A stretch of DNA of 40,007 nucleotides from assembly GCF_900167415.1 (NCBI RefSeq), contig NZ_FUWU01000028.1, positions 1-40,007 on the forward strand, written 5' to 3'. Within the stretch, counting starts at the first letter, position 1, and every line of letters starts with the position of its first letter. The notes under the pieces were generated by a model. The model saw only the letters and a program-made list of their open reading frames with translations, was not told where the DNA came from and ran no database searches. A program made the position numbers and the translations under genes. This document shows, one piece after another, positions 28,534-35,750 of this stretch. This stretch comes from Fibrobacter intestinalis (GTDB lineage: Bacteria > Fibrobacterota > Fibrobacteria > Fibrobacterales > Fibrobacteraceae).

Positions 28534-30327
28534 ATGAAACGTACTCACAACTGCGGCGAACTCCGCAAAGAAGACATCGGCAAAACCGTATCCCTTGCCG
28601 GCTGGGTAGATCGTCGTCGCGACCTCGGCGGCGTCATTTTCGTGGATCTCCGCGATAAATTCGGAAAGACCCAGGTTGTTTTCAACCCGGAACGAAACGC
28701 CGAAGTTCACAAGATTGCGGACAAAATCCGGAACGAATATGTCATTTATATTACCGGCGAAGTCCAGGCCCGTCCCGAAGGCATGGAAAACGATAAACTG
28801 GCGACCGGCGCTGTCGATGTCAAAGTGGACAAGCTCGAAATCCTGAACGAAGCGCAAACCTCGCCCATCGAAATCAACAACGCCAAAGAAGAGAGCAAAG
28901 AAAACGACGACTTTAGACTGCAATACCGCTACTTGGATTTGAGACGTCCCTGGATCCAGAAGAACCTGCTTCTCAAAAGCCGATTCCTCAAAGCGGTTTA
29001 CGACTTCTTTTACGCCAACGGCTTTGAAAACATCGAAACGCCAGTCCTCTGCAAATCCACTCCCGAAGGCGCCCGCGATTACCTAGTGCCGTCCCGCGTG
29101 AACCCGGGAAAATTCTACGCGCTTCCGCAAAGCCCGCAGCAATACAAGCAGCTCTTGATGATCGCCGGTTTTGACCGCTATTTCCAGATTGCCAAGTGCT
29201 TCCGGGACGAAGACCTCCGGGCCGACCGCCAGCCGGAATTTACGCAGATCGACGTGGAAATGTCCTTTGTCAATCAGGACGAAGTCATGGACATGTTCGA
29301 CCAATTCGTCACGGACGTTTTGGGCAAAGTCTGGAATTTTGAACCGCCCCGCCACATTCGCCGCATGAAGTGGCACGAAGCGATGCTCAAATACGGCTCC
29401 GACAAACCGGACCTGCGTTTTGACTTGGAAATTCACGACGTATCCGAAATCGCCATCCAGTCGAACTTCGGCGTATTCAAAAATGCCGTCGCTGCAGGGG
29501 GCAAGGTTCGTGGACTCGCCGCAAAGGGCTGCGTGGATTTCACCCGCAAGCAAATCGACGATTTGACCGCCTACGTCGCCAAATACGGTGCCAAGGGTCT
29601 CGTGTGGATGCGCGTCAAGGAAAACGACACGGTAGAAACCCAGGTGGGAAAATTCTTCACTACGGAACAGCTGAACGCCTTGCGCGATGCGATTGAAGCC
29701 AAGGAAGGCGATATGATGTTCTTCATCGCCGGTCCCGAAAAAGTCGCAGCAACCGCTATGGGCCAGCTCCGACTGGAAGTCGCCCGCATCAAGGGTCTCC
29801 GCGATCCGAAAAAGCGCGAGTTCGTCTGGATTACGGAATTTCCCATGTTTGAATACAGCGAAACCGAAGGCCGCTACATGGCTATGCACCATCCTTTCAC
29901 CAACCCGCTGCCCGAACATCTGCAAATGATGCTCGACGGAAATCTGAAAGACTGCAATGCCGAAGCCTACGACCTGGTTCTGAACGGCGTCGAAATCGGC
30001 GGCGGCTCCATCCGTATTCACGATCCCAAAGTGCAAGAAAAAGTGTTCCGCCTCTTGGGGCTTTCCGAAGAACAAGTCCGCGACAAGTTCGGATTCTTCG
30101 TCGATGCGTTCAAGTTCGGCGCGCCTCCGCACGGCGGTTTGGCTTTTGGCCTTGACCGCGTCGTCGCCACCATGGAAGGGCAGGAATCCATTCGCGACTT
30201 TATCGCCTTCCCCAAAAACACGAGCGCATCCAGCCCCATGGATCAGTGCCCGAGCGAAGTCGATGTCGCCCAGCTGAACGACCTGCATGTTTCCATCAAT
30301 ATGCTCGACAACCAAAAGAAAGCTTAA
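28534..30327 (+). CDS. aspS: Aspartyl-tRNA synthetase
   Basis: A 597-residue class II synthetase that charges tRNA-Asp in the cytoplasm. N-terminal OB-fold anticodon domain at about 1-105 (RTHNCGELRKEDIGKTVSLAGWVDRRRDLGG). Motif 2 region YALPQSPQQYKQLLMIAGFDRYFQIAKCFRDEDLRADRQPEFTQID at about 190-235, bacterial GAD insertion at about 290-410, and motif 3 in APPHGGLAFGLDRVVATM near 535. The insertion and length mark the bacterial-type enzyme; whether it is discriminating cannot be settled by eye. AAGGAAG precedes the ATG. The gene is single, with a leader hairpin and a strong terminator. Codon use is like that of other highly expressed genes here. Confidence 0.97.
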   Translation: MKRTHNCGELRKEDIGKTVSLAGWVDRRRDLGGVIFVDLRDKFGKTQVVFNPERNAEVHKIADKIRNEYVIYITGEVQARPEGMENDKLATGAVDVKVDKLEILNEAQTSPIEINNAKEESKENDDFRLQYRYLDLRRPWIQKNLLLKSRFLKAVYDFFYANGFENIETPVLCKSTPEGARDYLVPSRVNPGKFYALPQSPQQYKQLLMIAGFDRYFQIAKCFRDEDLRADRQPEFTQIDVEMSFVNQDEVMDMFDQFVTDVLGKVWNFEPPRHIRRMKWHEAMLKYGSDKPDLRFDLEIHDVSEIAIQSNFGVFKNAVAAGGKVRGLAAKGCVDFTRKQIDDLTAYVAKYGAKGLVWMRVKENDTVETQVGKFFTTEQLNALRDAIEAKEGDMMFFIAGPEKVAATAMGQLRLEVARIKGLRDPKKREFVWITEFPMFEYSETEGRYMAMHHPFTNPLPEHLQMMLDGNLKDCNAEAYDLVLNGVEIGGGSIRIHDPKVQEKVFRLLGLSEEQVRDKFGFFVDAFKFGAPPHGGLAFGLDRVVATMEGQESIRDFIAFPKNTSASSPMDQCPSEVDVAQLNDLHVSINMLDNQKKA

Positions 30328-30350
30328 GGGTTTTCTCGATTTTCCGAAAG

Positions 30351-30375
30351 GCTTCCCGTTTGGGAAGCTTTTTTT
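30351..30375 (+). terminator. Rho-independent terminator of aspS
   Basis: GCTTCCC, loop GTTT, GGGAAGC, then seven T. Confidence 0.9.
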
Positions 30376-30421
30376 GCAACAACGCGCCAGAAGCGGTCTC
30401 CCATCCCGCAAAAGAAATACG

Positions 30422-30456
30422 AAAACAGCCTCTCCCATTCGGAAGAGGCTGTTTTT
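30422..30456. terminator. Second, bidirectional terminator-like hairpin
   Basis: AAAACAGCCTCT (30422-30433) pairs with AGAGGCTGTTTT (30444-30455) around a 10-nt loop. A/T flanks let it work on both strands. Confidence 0.7.
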
Positions 30457-30534
30457 AGTGAGTGTGTGGTCTAGGAAAATTTCATCCTATCCCTAATTTA
30501 GAAGAAATCGCAGACGAACGCCATCGCCGGGCAT

Positions 30535-30559
30535 AAAAAACGTTGTAATGTTTTACAAC
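30535..30559 (-). terminator. Terminator of the MgtC/DUF4010 gene
   Basis: On the minus strand GTTGTAA, loop AACA, TTACAAC, then G and six T, just after the stop codon. Confidence 0.75.
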
Positions 30560-30562
30560 AAA

Positions 30563-31810
30563 TTAGAGCAAAATGACCACAAGCGACACCGCCACAATTA
30601 CCGATGTCGCGGGCAAAATAAAGCGCCGCATCAAACGCCCGCCAATCACACAGGCAAGAATCCCCTTGCAAAGAGTATTCGCCAAAGCCGCAATCGCAAT
30701 CGCCTTCCCCGCAGTCGCTATCAAAACCGATCCCGACTTCGCCATATCCAAAATGGAAAGGGTTATCGCATCCATTTCGGCAAGCCCCGTCACAAAACTC
30801 GAAAGAAAAAGCGCTTCGTTTCCAAAATATTTTTGAGTCGCATTGGCAATAAAAAGCACGACGGCAAAAATAAATCCGAATTTAATGGAAGGCAGCAGAT
30901 TAAAAGGGTTTGTAAAATTTTCATGTTGCGCAGCATGACTCGCTTTATTTTTACGATGCAAAATGTATGCGCAAATCAGTCCGGGAATCGGCGGAATCAA
31001 AAGCGGCAAAGCCAACGACGAAGCCAGTTGCGGTACAAGGATGATGCAAATCAAATAAACCCGCAAATACATGACCGACCAAGAAATAATGATTCCCATC
31101 GACAACGACGCAGAATACTCGGCATTTTCCTTGCTTCGCCCAGCAAGTCCCAAGGTCAAAGCGGTACTCGACGCAAGCCCGCCAAAAAGCCCCGTCAGTC
31201 CAATTCCCTTTCCAGGACCAATCCACTTGATAAGCACATAGCCGACAAAAGAAATGCCCGAAATAAAGCAGACAAACAGCCACACTTTATATGGGGAAAT
31301 GACTTCGAGTCCAACAGGACCGTAATTCTTTTCTGGAAGAATCGGAAGAATCACCGCAGAAATCAAGGCGAACTTGAGCGTGGCGATAATATCTTCTTTG
31401 GAAACCCGGTGCGCAAAAGAATGCAGCGGATCTTTGAACGTCAAAAGCCCGAGCACGCACACGGCGACAGCGACGCTTTCCAGAATGCGCCCGTAAAAAC
31501 AAAGCCCCCCCAGCATAAACACTGCGAGAAGCGCGACACTGGTCGTAATCCCCGTGAGCACTTTAGAAAGGGCGATATGCATAGCGCCCAAAAGAATTCC
31601 GAGCACTAGAAGCAAAGCGACAAAGGGAACGACCGAATCCATTTGCTGGGACATCAACACTCCCAAAGCCCCGAGGATTCCCGCAATGGCAAACGTGCGG
31701 ATTCCGGCGGAATGAAAAGCTTCATTTTGATAAGTATTTTCCCGCTGGAGCCCGATAATAAGACCTATCGCTACCGCACAAGCGAGCCTGTAAAACAAAT
31801 TGAATTCCAT
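30563..31810 (-). CDS. MgtC/SapB-DUF4010 family integral membrane protein
   Basis: A 415-residue inner-membrane protein with about 12 helices. The N-terminal 140 residues have the MgtC/SapB pattern (LACAVAIGLIIGLQRE, AGIRTFAIAGILGALGVLM). The remainder is the DUF4010 domain (YKVWLFVCFISGISFVGYVLIKWIG, GLTGLFGGLASSTALTLGLAGRSKE, LFLSSFVTGLAEMDAITLSILDMA). Such two-part proteins are widespread; a role in ion or magnesium homeostasis is suggested by the MgtC part but unproven. No ribosome site precedes the ATG; a TAGATTTC box begins 13 nt upstream, so the mRNA may be leaderless. It ends at its own terminator. No partner gene is obvious. Confidence 0.9.
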   Translation of the reverse strand: MEFNLFYRLACAVAIGLIIGLQRENTYQNEAFHSAGIRTFAIAGILGALGVLMSQQMDSVVPFVALLLVLGILLGAMHIALSKVLTGITTSVALLAVFMLGGLCFYGRILESVAVAVCVLGLLTFKDPLHSFAHRVSKEDIIATLKFALISAVILPILPEKNYGPVGLEVISPYKVWLFVCFISGISFVGYVLIKWIGPGKGIGLTGLFGGLASSTALTLGLAGRSKENAEYSASLSMGIIISWSVMYLRVYLICIILVPQLASSLALPLLIPPIPGLICAYILHRKNKASHAAQHENFTNPFNLLPSIKFGFIFAVVLFIANATQKYFGNEALFLSSFVTGLAEMDAITLSILDMAKSGSVLIATAGKAIAIAALANTLCKGILACVIGGRLMRRFILPATSVIVAVSLVVILL

Positions 31811-31815
31811 ATCCA

Positions 31816-31823
31816 GAAATCTA
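31816..31823 (-). promoter_or_regulatory. Putative -10 box of the MgtC/DUF4010 gene, leaderless arrangement
   Basis: TAGATTTC on the minus strand, 13 nt before the ATG, without a ribosome site. Confidence 0.4.
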
Positions 31824-31845
31824 CACTCTTCCCTTAAAAAGCGTA

Positions 31846-32484
31846 CTAGCTCCGCGAAATGCTAAACCGCAGTTGAAATGCATGCGAGTGCCAGTTGAAA
31901 TCGCTAAAATCGACGTCTTCGCCAAAAACATAGGTGTAAGCGATATCAAATCCGAGAGACCAGTTGCCGCTCACCCACCATTCCTTGCCCACTTCCAATT
32001 GCAGGCCAAAACCCGCAGCAACGACCTCCCCGTAAAAGCCATCGTTCCTGTAAAATTCATCCTCCAGCAAAAAAACTCCGCAAGAGCCCAATCCAAACGC
32101 CCCTCCGACAAAAAAGTTGTCCCAAATGCCGCCCTGCGCCGGATAGAAAACAACGCCCGGTCCCAGCAGGAAATTCAGGACAACCGCGTCGCTTTTCCTC
32201 TCATAAAATTCATTATAATAGTCTGAGGTAACTTCTCCCGAAGCTCCCGAAACGGAAAACACGCCAGCAATCACCAAGTGCGGATTGATTGCGCCACCGA
32301 TTTTGATCGTAAAATGTTCAGCCAATATGTACGACAAGTCCACCGAGAATCTCTCCGACTCGTCCGATTCCACGTTCAAAAATCCGAGTCCCGTTTTAAA
32401 ATTCAGAAAGAAACCATCGTGCACGCGGGGTTCAGCAAATGCCATCGCACAAATGGCCAAAAAAGCGACTAGAAAATTTTTTAT
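31846..32484 (-). CDS. Predicted outer-membrane beta-barrel protein, possible ATA start
   Basis: An exported protein of 212 residues if read from the ATA at 32484-32482, with signal peptide (I/M)KNFLVAFLAICAMAFA cut before EPRV. Beyond it are alternating strand-like segments (GFFLNFKTGLGFLNV, FSVDLSYILAEHFTIKIGG, NFFVGGAFGLGSCGVFLL, GEVVAAGFGLQLEVG, NWSLGFDIAYTYVFG, HAFQLRFSIS). A barrel of about eight strands is likely; no substrate is suggested. Start choice is unusual: a perfect AAGGAGG (32490-32496) lies 5 nt before the ATA. An in-frame ATG at 32502 (MEKEVFIKNF) contains that ribosome site inside the gene and would put charged residues ahead of the signal, and a TTG at 32511 is worse. Either the gene uses ATA or its ATG has mutated. 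Confidence 0.75.
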   Translation of the reverse strand: MKNFLVAFLAICAMAFAEPRVHDGFFLNFKTGLGFLNVESDESERFSVDLSYILAEHFTIKIGGAINPHLVIAGVFSVSGASGEVTSDYYNEFYERKSDAVVLNFLLGPGVVFYPAQGGIWDNFFVGGAFGLGSCGVFLLEDEFYRNDGFYGEVVAAGFGLQLEVGKEWWVSGNWSLGFDIAYTYVFGEDVDFSDFNWHSHAFQLRFSISRS

Positions 32485-32513
32485 GAAAACCTCCTTTTCC
32501 ATTTCTTTCAATA

Positions 32514-32572
32514 GGTCGCCTCTAAAAATAGCTTTGATAATGCTTCGACTAGTTCGACAAGCTTACTAACCG
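32514..32572. repeat. CCTCTAAAAAT-GC-TTG repeat, copy 2
   Basis: Aligns with 12715-12775. A weaker relative (CCTCTTCTAAAACTTGCTC) follows the Sua5/YciO gene at 24546. Confidence 0.6.
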
Positions 32573-32599
32573 GCGGTCCCTGAGTTTATCGAAGGGCAG
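32541..32599. repeat. TTCGACAAGCT...TTATCGAAGG interspersed inverted repeat
   Basis: TTCGACAAGCTTACTAACC and GGTCCCTGAGTTTATCGAA form long imperfect arms around GGC. Overlaps the end of the preceding repeat. Related palindromes are, from memory, scattered between genes in many bacteria. Confidence 0.55.
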
Positions 32600-32703
32600 C
32601 AGCCGTTTGTAGAACTAATCGAAGAGCGGCTGGGACGAGAATGGCCACAATAACGAACCTCGCCGCCGCTTTCAAGCATTTCCTGCAACAGAAAATATCT
32701 TGC

Positions 32704-32711
32704 TAAATTTT
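32704..32711 (+). promoter_or_regulatory. Putative -10 box of the RlmL-like gene, leaderless arrangement
   Basis: TAAATTTT in the context TTGCTAAATTTT begins 12 nt before the ATG and no ribosome site is present. Confidence 0.45.
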
Positions 32712-32715
32712 TCAA

Positions 32716-33876
32716 ATGGATCTTTCGAAGCGCATCAAACGGCATATTACAGCGATACCCCACGAATTTCGGGCGATTTGCCACCCTGGATTCGAAAAAA
32801 CGTGCGAAGCGGAATTTCGAAATTTGGGCTTTTCTGCCCCCATCCAAATTTCCTTCGGGGCGCTGGACTTTACCGCAAAGCTCGAAGACGCCTGGATGCT
32901 TTCCGCATTTTCCCGCACTTGTACGCGAATCCTGATGCGCATCGCCAAATTTTCCGCCGAAAATTTTGGACGCTTGGAAAAAAAATCGCAAAGCATTCCC
33001 TGGGAACTCTACTTTCCTCAAAATTCCCTTCCCACAATCCGCGTCACCTGCAAAAAATCGCGACTATACCATTCGGATGCCATCGCCGAACGTTTGCGCC
33101 CCCTTGTCGAGAACGCCCTCGAAAAATCGGGAGAGGAAAGCGCAATGCCGTTTGCGCAAAATCTGTTCGTCCATTTTGAAAACGACCTCTGCCAATGCAG
33201 CGTGGATCTCGCAGGCACTCCTCTTTACAAACGCGGCTTTGAACGCCATGTGGAAGAAGCGCCTATTCGCGACACCCTTGCCGCATCCATCCTTTTGGAG
33301 TCGGGGCTTTTGCAAACCCAGAAGCTCTTTGACCCCATGGCCGGCAGCGGTACATTTTCAAGCGAAGCGGCCCTTCTTTTGGCGGGAGCGAATCTTTGGA
33401 AAACCAGGAATTTCGCCTTGCAATCCGCCCCATCCTTTAGACCTGCGGCCTGGAACTTCATCACGAACAACACGCCGGGATTAAAGCTCGCCGACGACCT
33501 GAAAATTTTTACCGGGGACATTTCCACAAAAGCCTTTGAAACGCTGGAATACAATCTGAAAATCCAAGGAGCGGCTCCCTTTTTGAAACCCCTTCCGCCC
33601 GACGCATTGGAAATTTCCCACAGCGACTTTTTCCTTTTGCCCAAACCCAAAAGCTCTTACCTGCTGGTGCTGAACCCGCCATACGGGAAAAGGATTCACG
33701 CCGATGTTCCCAAACTCTACAAGGAAATCGGTAAAAAAATCCGCTCCGATTTTGCACTTTCACATTTTGCCGTCATCGCCCCCAACGCCGAAGCCGAAAA
33801 AGCGCTAGCAATTCCGTTCCAACGAAAAATCCGCACACTGCACGGCGGCATCGAAATTCACGTTCTCATCCAATAA
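32716..33876 (+). CDS. THUMP-domain class I RNA methyltransferase (RlmL/YcbY N-terminal-half-like)
   Basis: A 386-residue cytoplasmic SAM-dependent methyltransferase. After FRAICHPGFEKTCEAEFRNLGF comes a THUMP-like RNA-binding region (about 20-175). The catalytic domain follows with VDLAGTPLYKRGFERHVEEAPIRDTLAA, SAM motif LFDPMAGSGTFSSEAALL and motif IV NPPYGKR, which marks amino (N2/N6) methylation of a nucleobase. This is the UPF0020 pattern of RlmL, which makes m2G2445 of 23S rRNA in E. coli; here the C-terminal RlmK half is absent, as in many bacteria. The exact target is inferred. It is transcribed alone, with a likely leaderless promoter. A spacer with a GC-rich repeat follows. Confidence 0.9.
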   Translation: MDLSKRIKRHITAIPHEFRAICHPGFEKTCEAEFRNLGFSAPIQISFGALDFTAKLEDAWMLSAFSRTCTRILMRIAKFSAENFGRLEKKSQSIPWELYFPQNSLPTIRVTCKKSRLYHSDAIAERLRPLVENALEKSGEESAMPFAQNLFVHFENDLCQCSVDLAGTPLYKRGFERHVEEAPIRDTLAASILLESGLLQTQKLFDPMAGSGTFSSEAALLLAGANLWKTRNFALQSAPSFRPAAWNFITNNTPGLKLADDLKIFTGDISTKAFETLEYNLKIQGAAPFLKPLPPDALEISHSDFFLLPKPKSSYLLVLNPPYGKRIHADVPKLYKEIGKKIRSDFALSHFAVIAPNAEAEKALAIPFQRKIRTLHGGIEIHVLIQ

Positions 33877-33949
33877 AGAATTACACACAACCAAACCCAA
33901 ATGTGCGAAACCGCCCACCAAAAGAAAGGCATTTCCGTGAATTTGGATG

Positions 33950-34075
33950 GGGCGTTTCCCGCCTGCGGCGGGTCGCTCCCTAGCGTTATCGCCTTCGGCG
34001 TCCGTTCAGCCAGCCTTCGGCGTGTCCGAACCCATTCGGGCGTCGGTCGCTAACGCAAAAACCGTTTTGAATCTT
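33950..34075. repeat. GC-rich GGGCGTT-CCC hairpin element, copy 2
   Basis: GGGCGTTTCCCGCC, then GCGGCGGGTCGCTCC, then several CCTTCGGCG-type arms and CGCTAACGC. Related to 12561-12674. It fills most of the 235-bp spacer after the RlmL-like gene. Confidence 0.6.
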
Positions 34076-34111
34076 GCCGCGAAAAGAAAGGTTTCCCCCT
34101 TTCAACCCCAT

Positions 34112-34858
34112 TCACTGTCCGCCTTTTTCCACATGACGGGCTTCTTCCTTTCCCCGCATCACCAGACTCTTAACAAGACCGAGCAAGGCACTCATTTCAA
34201 AACGGGTCGGCTCCAAACGCTGCAAAAATTCCCGAACAGCGGATTCCGTCCAAGTATTGTTCTGGTAGCGGTCCGTCAAATGCCCGTGCAAATACGACAA
34301 AAAATTTTCAATCTGCCCGATATTCGCTTTTTCAATGCGACCCCGTTTTAACGGAACCCGGTCCGTGCGCAAACCCGGATTATTCAAAAGTCCCGAACGG
34401 CAGAGTTCATAACACGCCGCCGTTACCGCCTGGGCAAGATTCAGGCTCATCTGCCCGGGAACGGGAATTTCGCAAATCATCGCGCAGCGTTCGATTTCTT
34501 CCAAGGAAAGTCCGCACGATTCCCGTCCAAAGACCAAAGCGATAGTGCCATCTTTCGGCAAGAACTCGGTAATGTGCGGAAGGGAGGTGTGCGGAATAAT
34601 CGTATCAAATCGGCGACGGGAAAAAGCGAACGCATAATGCGCAGTCGAAAGTGCTTCGTCCAAGGAATGCACGACCTTGGCGCCATCGAGAATTTCCGAA
34701 GAATTGTGCGCCGTCCTGTAAGATTCCGGATTCACCGCATCCCGTTTCGGATAAACGATATACAATTCCGAAATCGCATTGCAGTGCATGGCTCGAGCGA
34801 CAAAGCCCACATTGTGCGGATGCTCGGGTTCTACAAGGACAATTCGAAAAGTAAGCAC
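34112..34858 (-). CDS. TrmJ-like SPOUT RNA methyltransferase
   Basis: A 248-residue SpoU/TrmH-class methyltransferase with a knotted SPOUT fold, most like TrmJ, which 2'-O-methylates position 32 of tRNAs. Motif 1 is VLVEPEHPHNVGFVARAMHCN, motif 2 LVFGRESCGLSLEE, motif 3 VPGQMSLNLAQAVTAACYEL. The C-terminal extension (about 165-248, IGQIENFLSYLHGHL) is the TrmJ-type helical tail. The start is GTG at 34858 with GAGG 6 nt upstream. It is the third gene of the NamZ / nucleotidyltransferase operon, 19 bp after the second. No functional link to peptidoglycan recycling is evident, so co-transcription may be incidental. Another tRNA or rRNA 2'-O target is possible. Confidence 0.9.
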   Translation of the reverse strand: MLTFRIVLVEPEHPHNVGFVARAMHCNAISELYIVYPKRDAVNPESYRTAHNSSEILDGAKVVHSLDEALSTAHYAFAFSRRRFDTIIPHTSLPHITEFLPKDGTIALVFGRESCGLSLEEIERCAMICEIPVPGQMSLNLAQAVTAACYELCRSGLLNNPGLRTDRVPLKRGRIEKANIGQIENFLSYLHGHLTDRYQNNTWTESAVREFLQRLEPTRFEMSALLGLVKSLVMRGKEEARHVEKGGQ

Positions 34859-34877
34859 TGGCGACCTCGATCAAAAA

Positions 34878-35750
34878 TTAAATTTTCCACGCAAAATCCT
34901 TCCCGCGGATTTCGTTCCGTACAAATTCACACGATTCCGTTTTGGCTCCGTCAAAAAAGATGACGTGTTCCAATTTCACCTGGGCGGCAAGCTCCACGCC
35001 GGGCATAAGCACCGCAGCCTTGGCAAAGGGAAGAAGTTCAGCAGGAACGCCAAAATTCCCCACACCGAGTTCCTTTCGGCGAAAATCACAGGCGCGCATC
35101 AATCCTTCGGGAGAACCCATGTCAATCCACAAAGCTCCCCGTTGGCTCACATCTACAAACGGCGGCGTTCCCTGCTCGCAAAGGCGTTTCCAAAAATCGC
35201 GAATATCTTTTTCCGAAGAATGAATCATCTGCAATGCCCGCTTGGAATACCAGGAAATTCCCGAAAAAGTCGCTCGTTCTTTTGTACGCAATCCGAAGCG
35301 ATTCTGGATTCCCGCCATATAGCCGGATTTCAAGGAAATCGTATTCACCGCCGGATTATCCACGGCGAGCAAGGCACAGGGCGCACCCGACGAACGGGAA
35401 AGTTTCAAAAAGGATTTCAAATCGAAACGGCAATAGCAATCGGAATTCATCACCAGAAGTTCATCGCAGGGATCTTCCGCATTCATCCGGAAAAGCGGTC
35501 CGCCCGTTCCCAAAATCTCCGGGGTTTCCACCCACACCTTTTCCACGCCGAAAGCCGTCGCCGCCTGCAAAAGCGATTCCGCCATATAATGCGCATTGAT
35601 GTGGATATGCGCCTCGGGAACGGTGTGCGCCAAATCCATCTGATGTTCCAGAATCGTTTTATCGACAACCCGGACCAGCGGTTTTGGCATTTGCAAAGTC
35701 AGCGGGCGCAACCGGGTGCCAAGCCCCGCAGCAAGAATCAGTATGCGCAC
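34878..35750 (-). CDS. Nucleotidyltransferase, MurU-like (sugar-1-phosphate uridylyltransferase)
   Basis: A 290-residue NDP-sugar pyrophosphorylase-type protein. The N-terminal signature is LILAAGLGTRLRPLTLQMPKPLV, followed by ILEHQMDLA, EILGTGGPLF, LLVMNSDCYCRFDL with the metal-binding Asp, and SGISWYSKRALQMI. Its layout matches MurU, which turns MurNAc-1-phosphate into UDP-MurNAc in peptidoglycan recycling; a C-terminal extra stretch (about 230-290, VPAELLPFAKAAVLMPGVELAAQV) looks like a short beta-helix. The GTG start directly abuts the stop of the NamZ-like gene (TAA-GTG), so the two are coupled, and this supports MurNAc-derived sugar as substrate. A mannose-1-phosphate guanylyltransferase is the main alternative. 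No AmgK kinase is in the window. Confidence 0.85.
   Translation of the reverse strand: MRILILAAGLGTRLRPLTLQMPKPLVRVVDKTILEHQMDLAHTVPEAHIHINAHYMAESLLQAATAFGVEKVWVETPEILGTGGPLFRMNAEDPCDELLVMNSDCYCRFDLKSFLKLSRSSGAPCALLAVDNPAVNTISLKSGYMAGIQNRFGLRTKERATFSGISWYSKRALQMIHSSEKDIRDFWKRLCEQGTPPFVDVSQRGALWIDMGSPEGLMRACDFRRKELGVGNFGVPAELLPFAKAAVLMPGVELAAQVKLEHVIFFDGAKTESCEFVRNEIRGKDFAWKI

Noticed and set aside
30548-31609. Plus-strand frame opposite the MgtC/DUF4010 gene
   Set aside because: It is a His/Arg/Asn-rich shadow of a membrane-protein gene.
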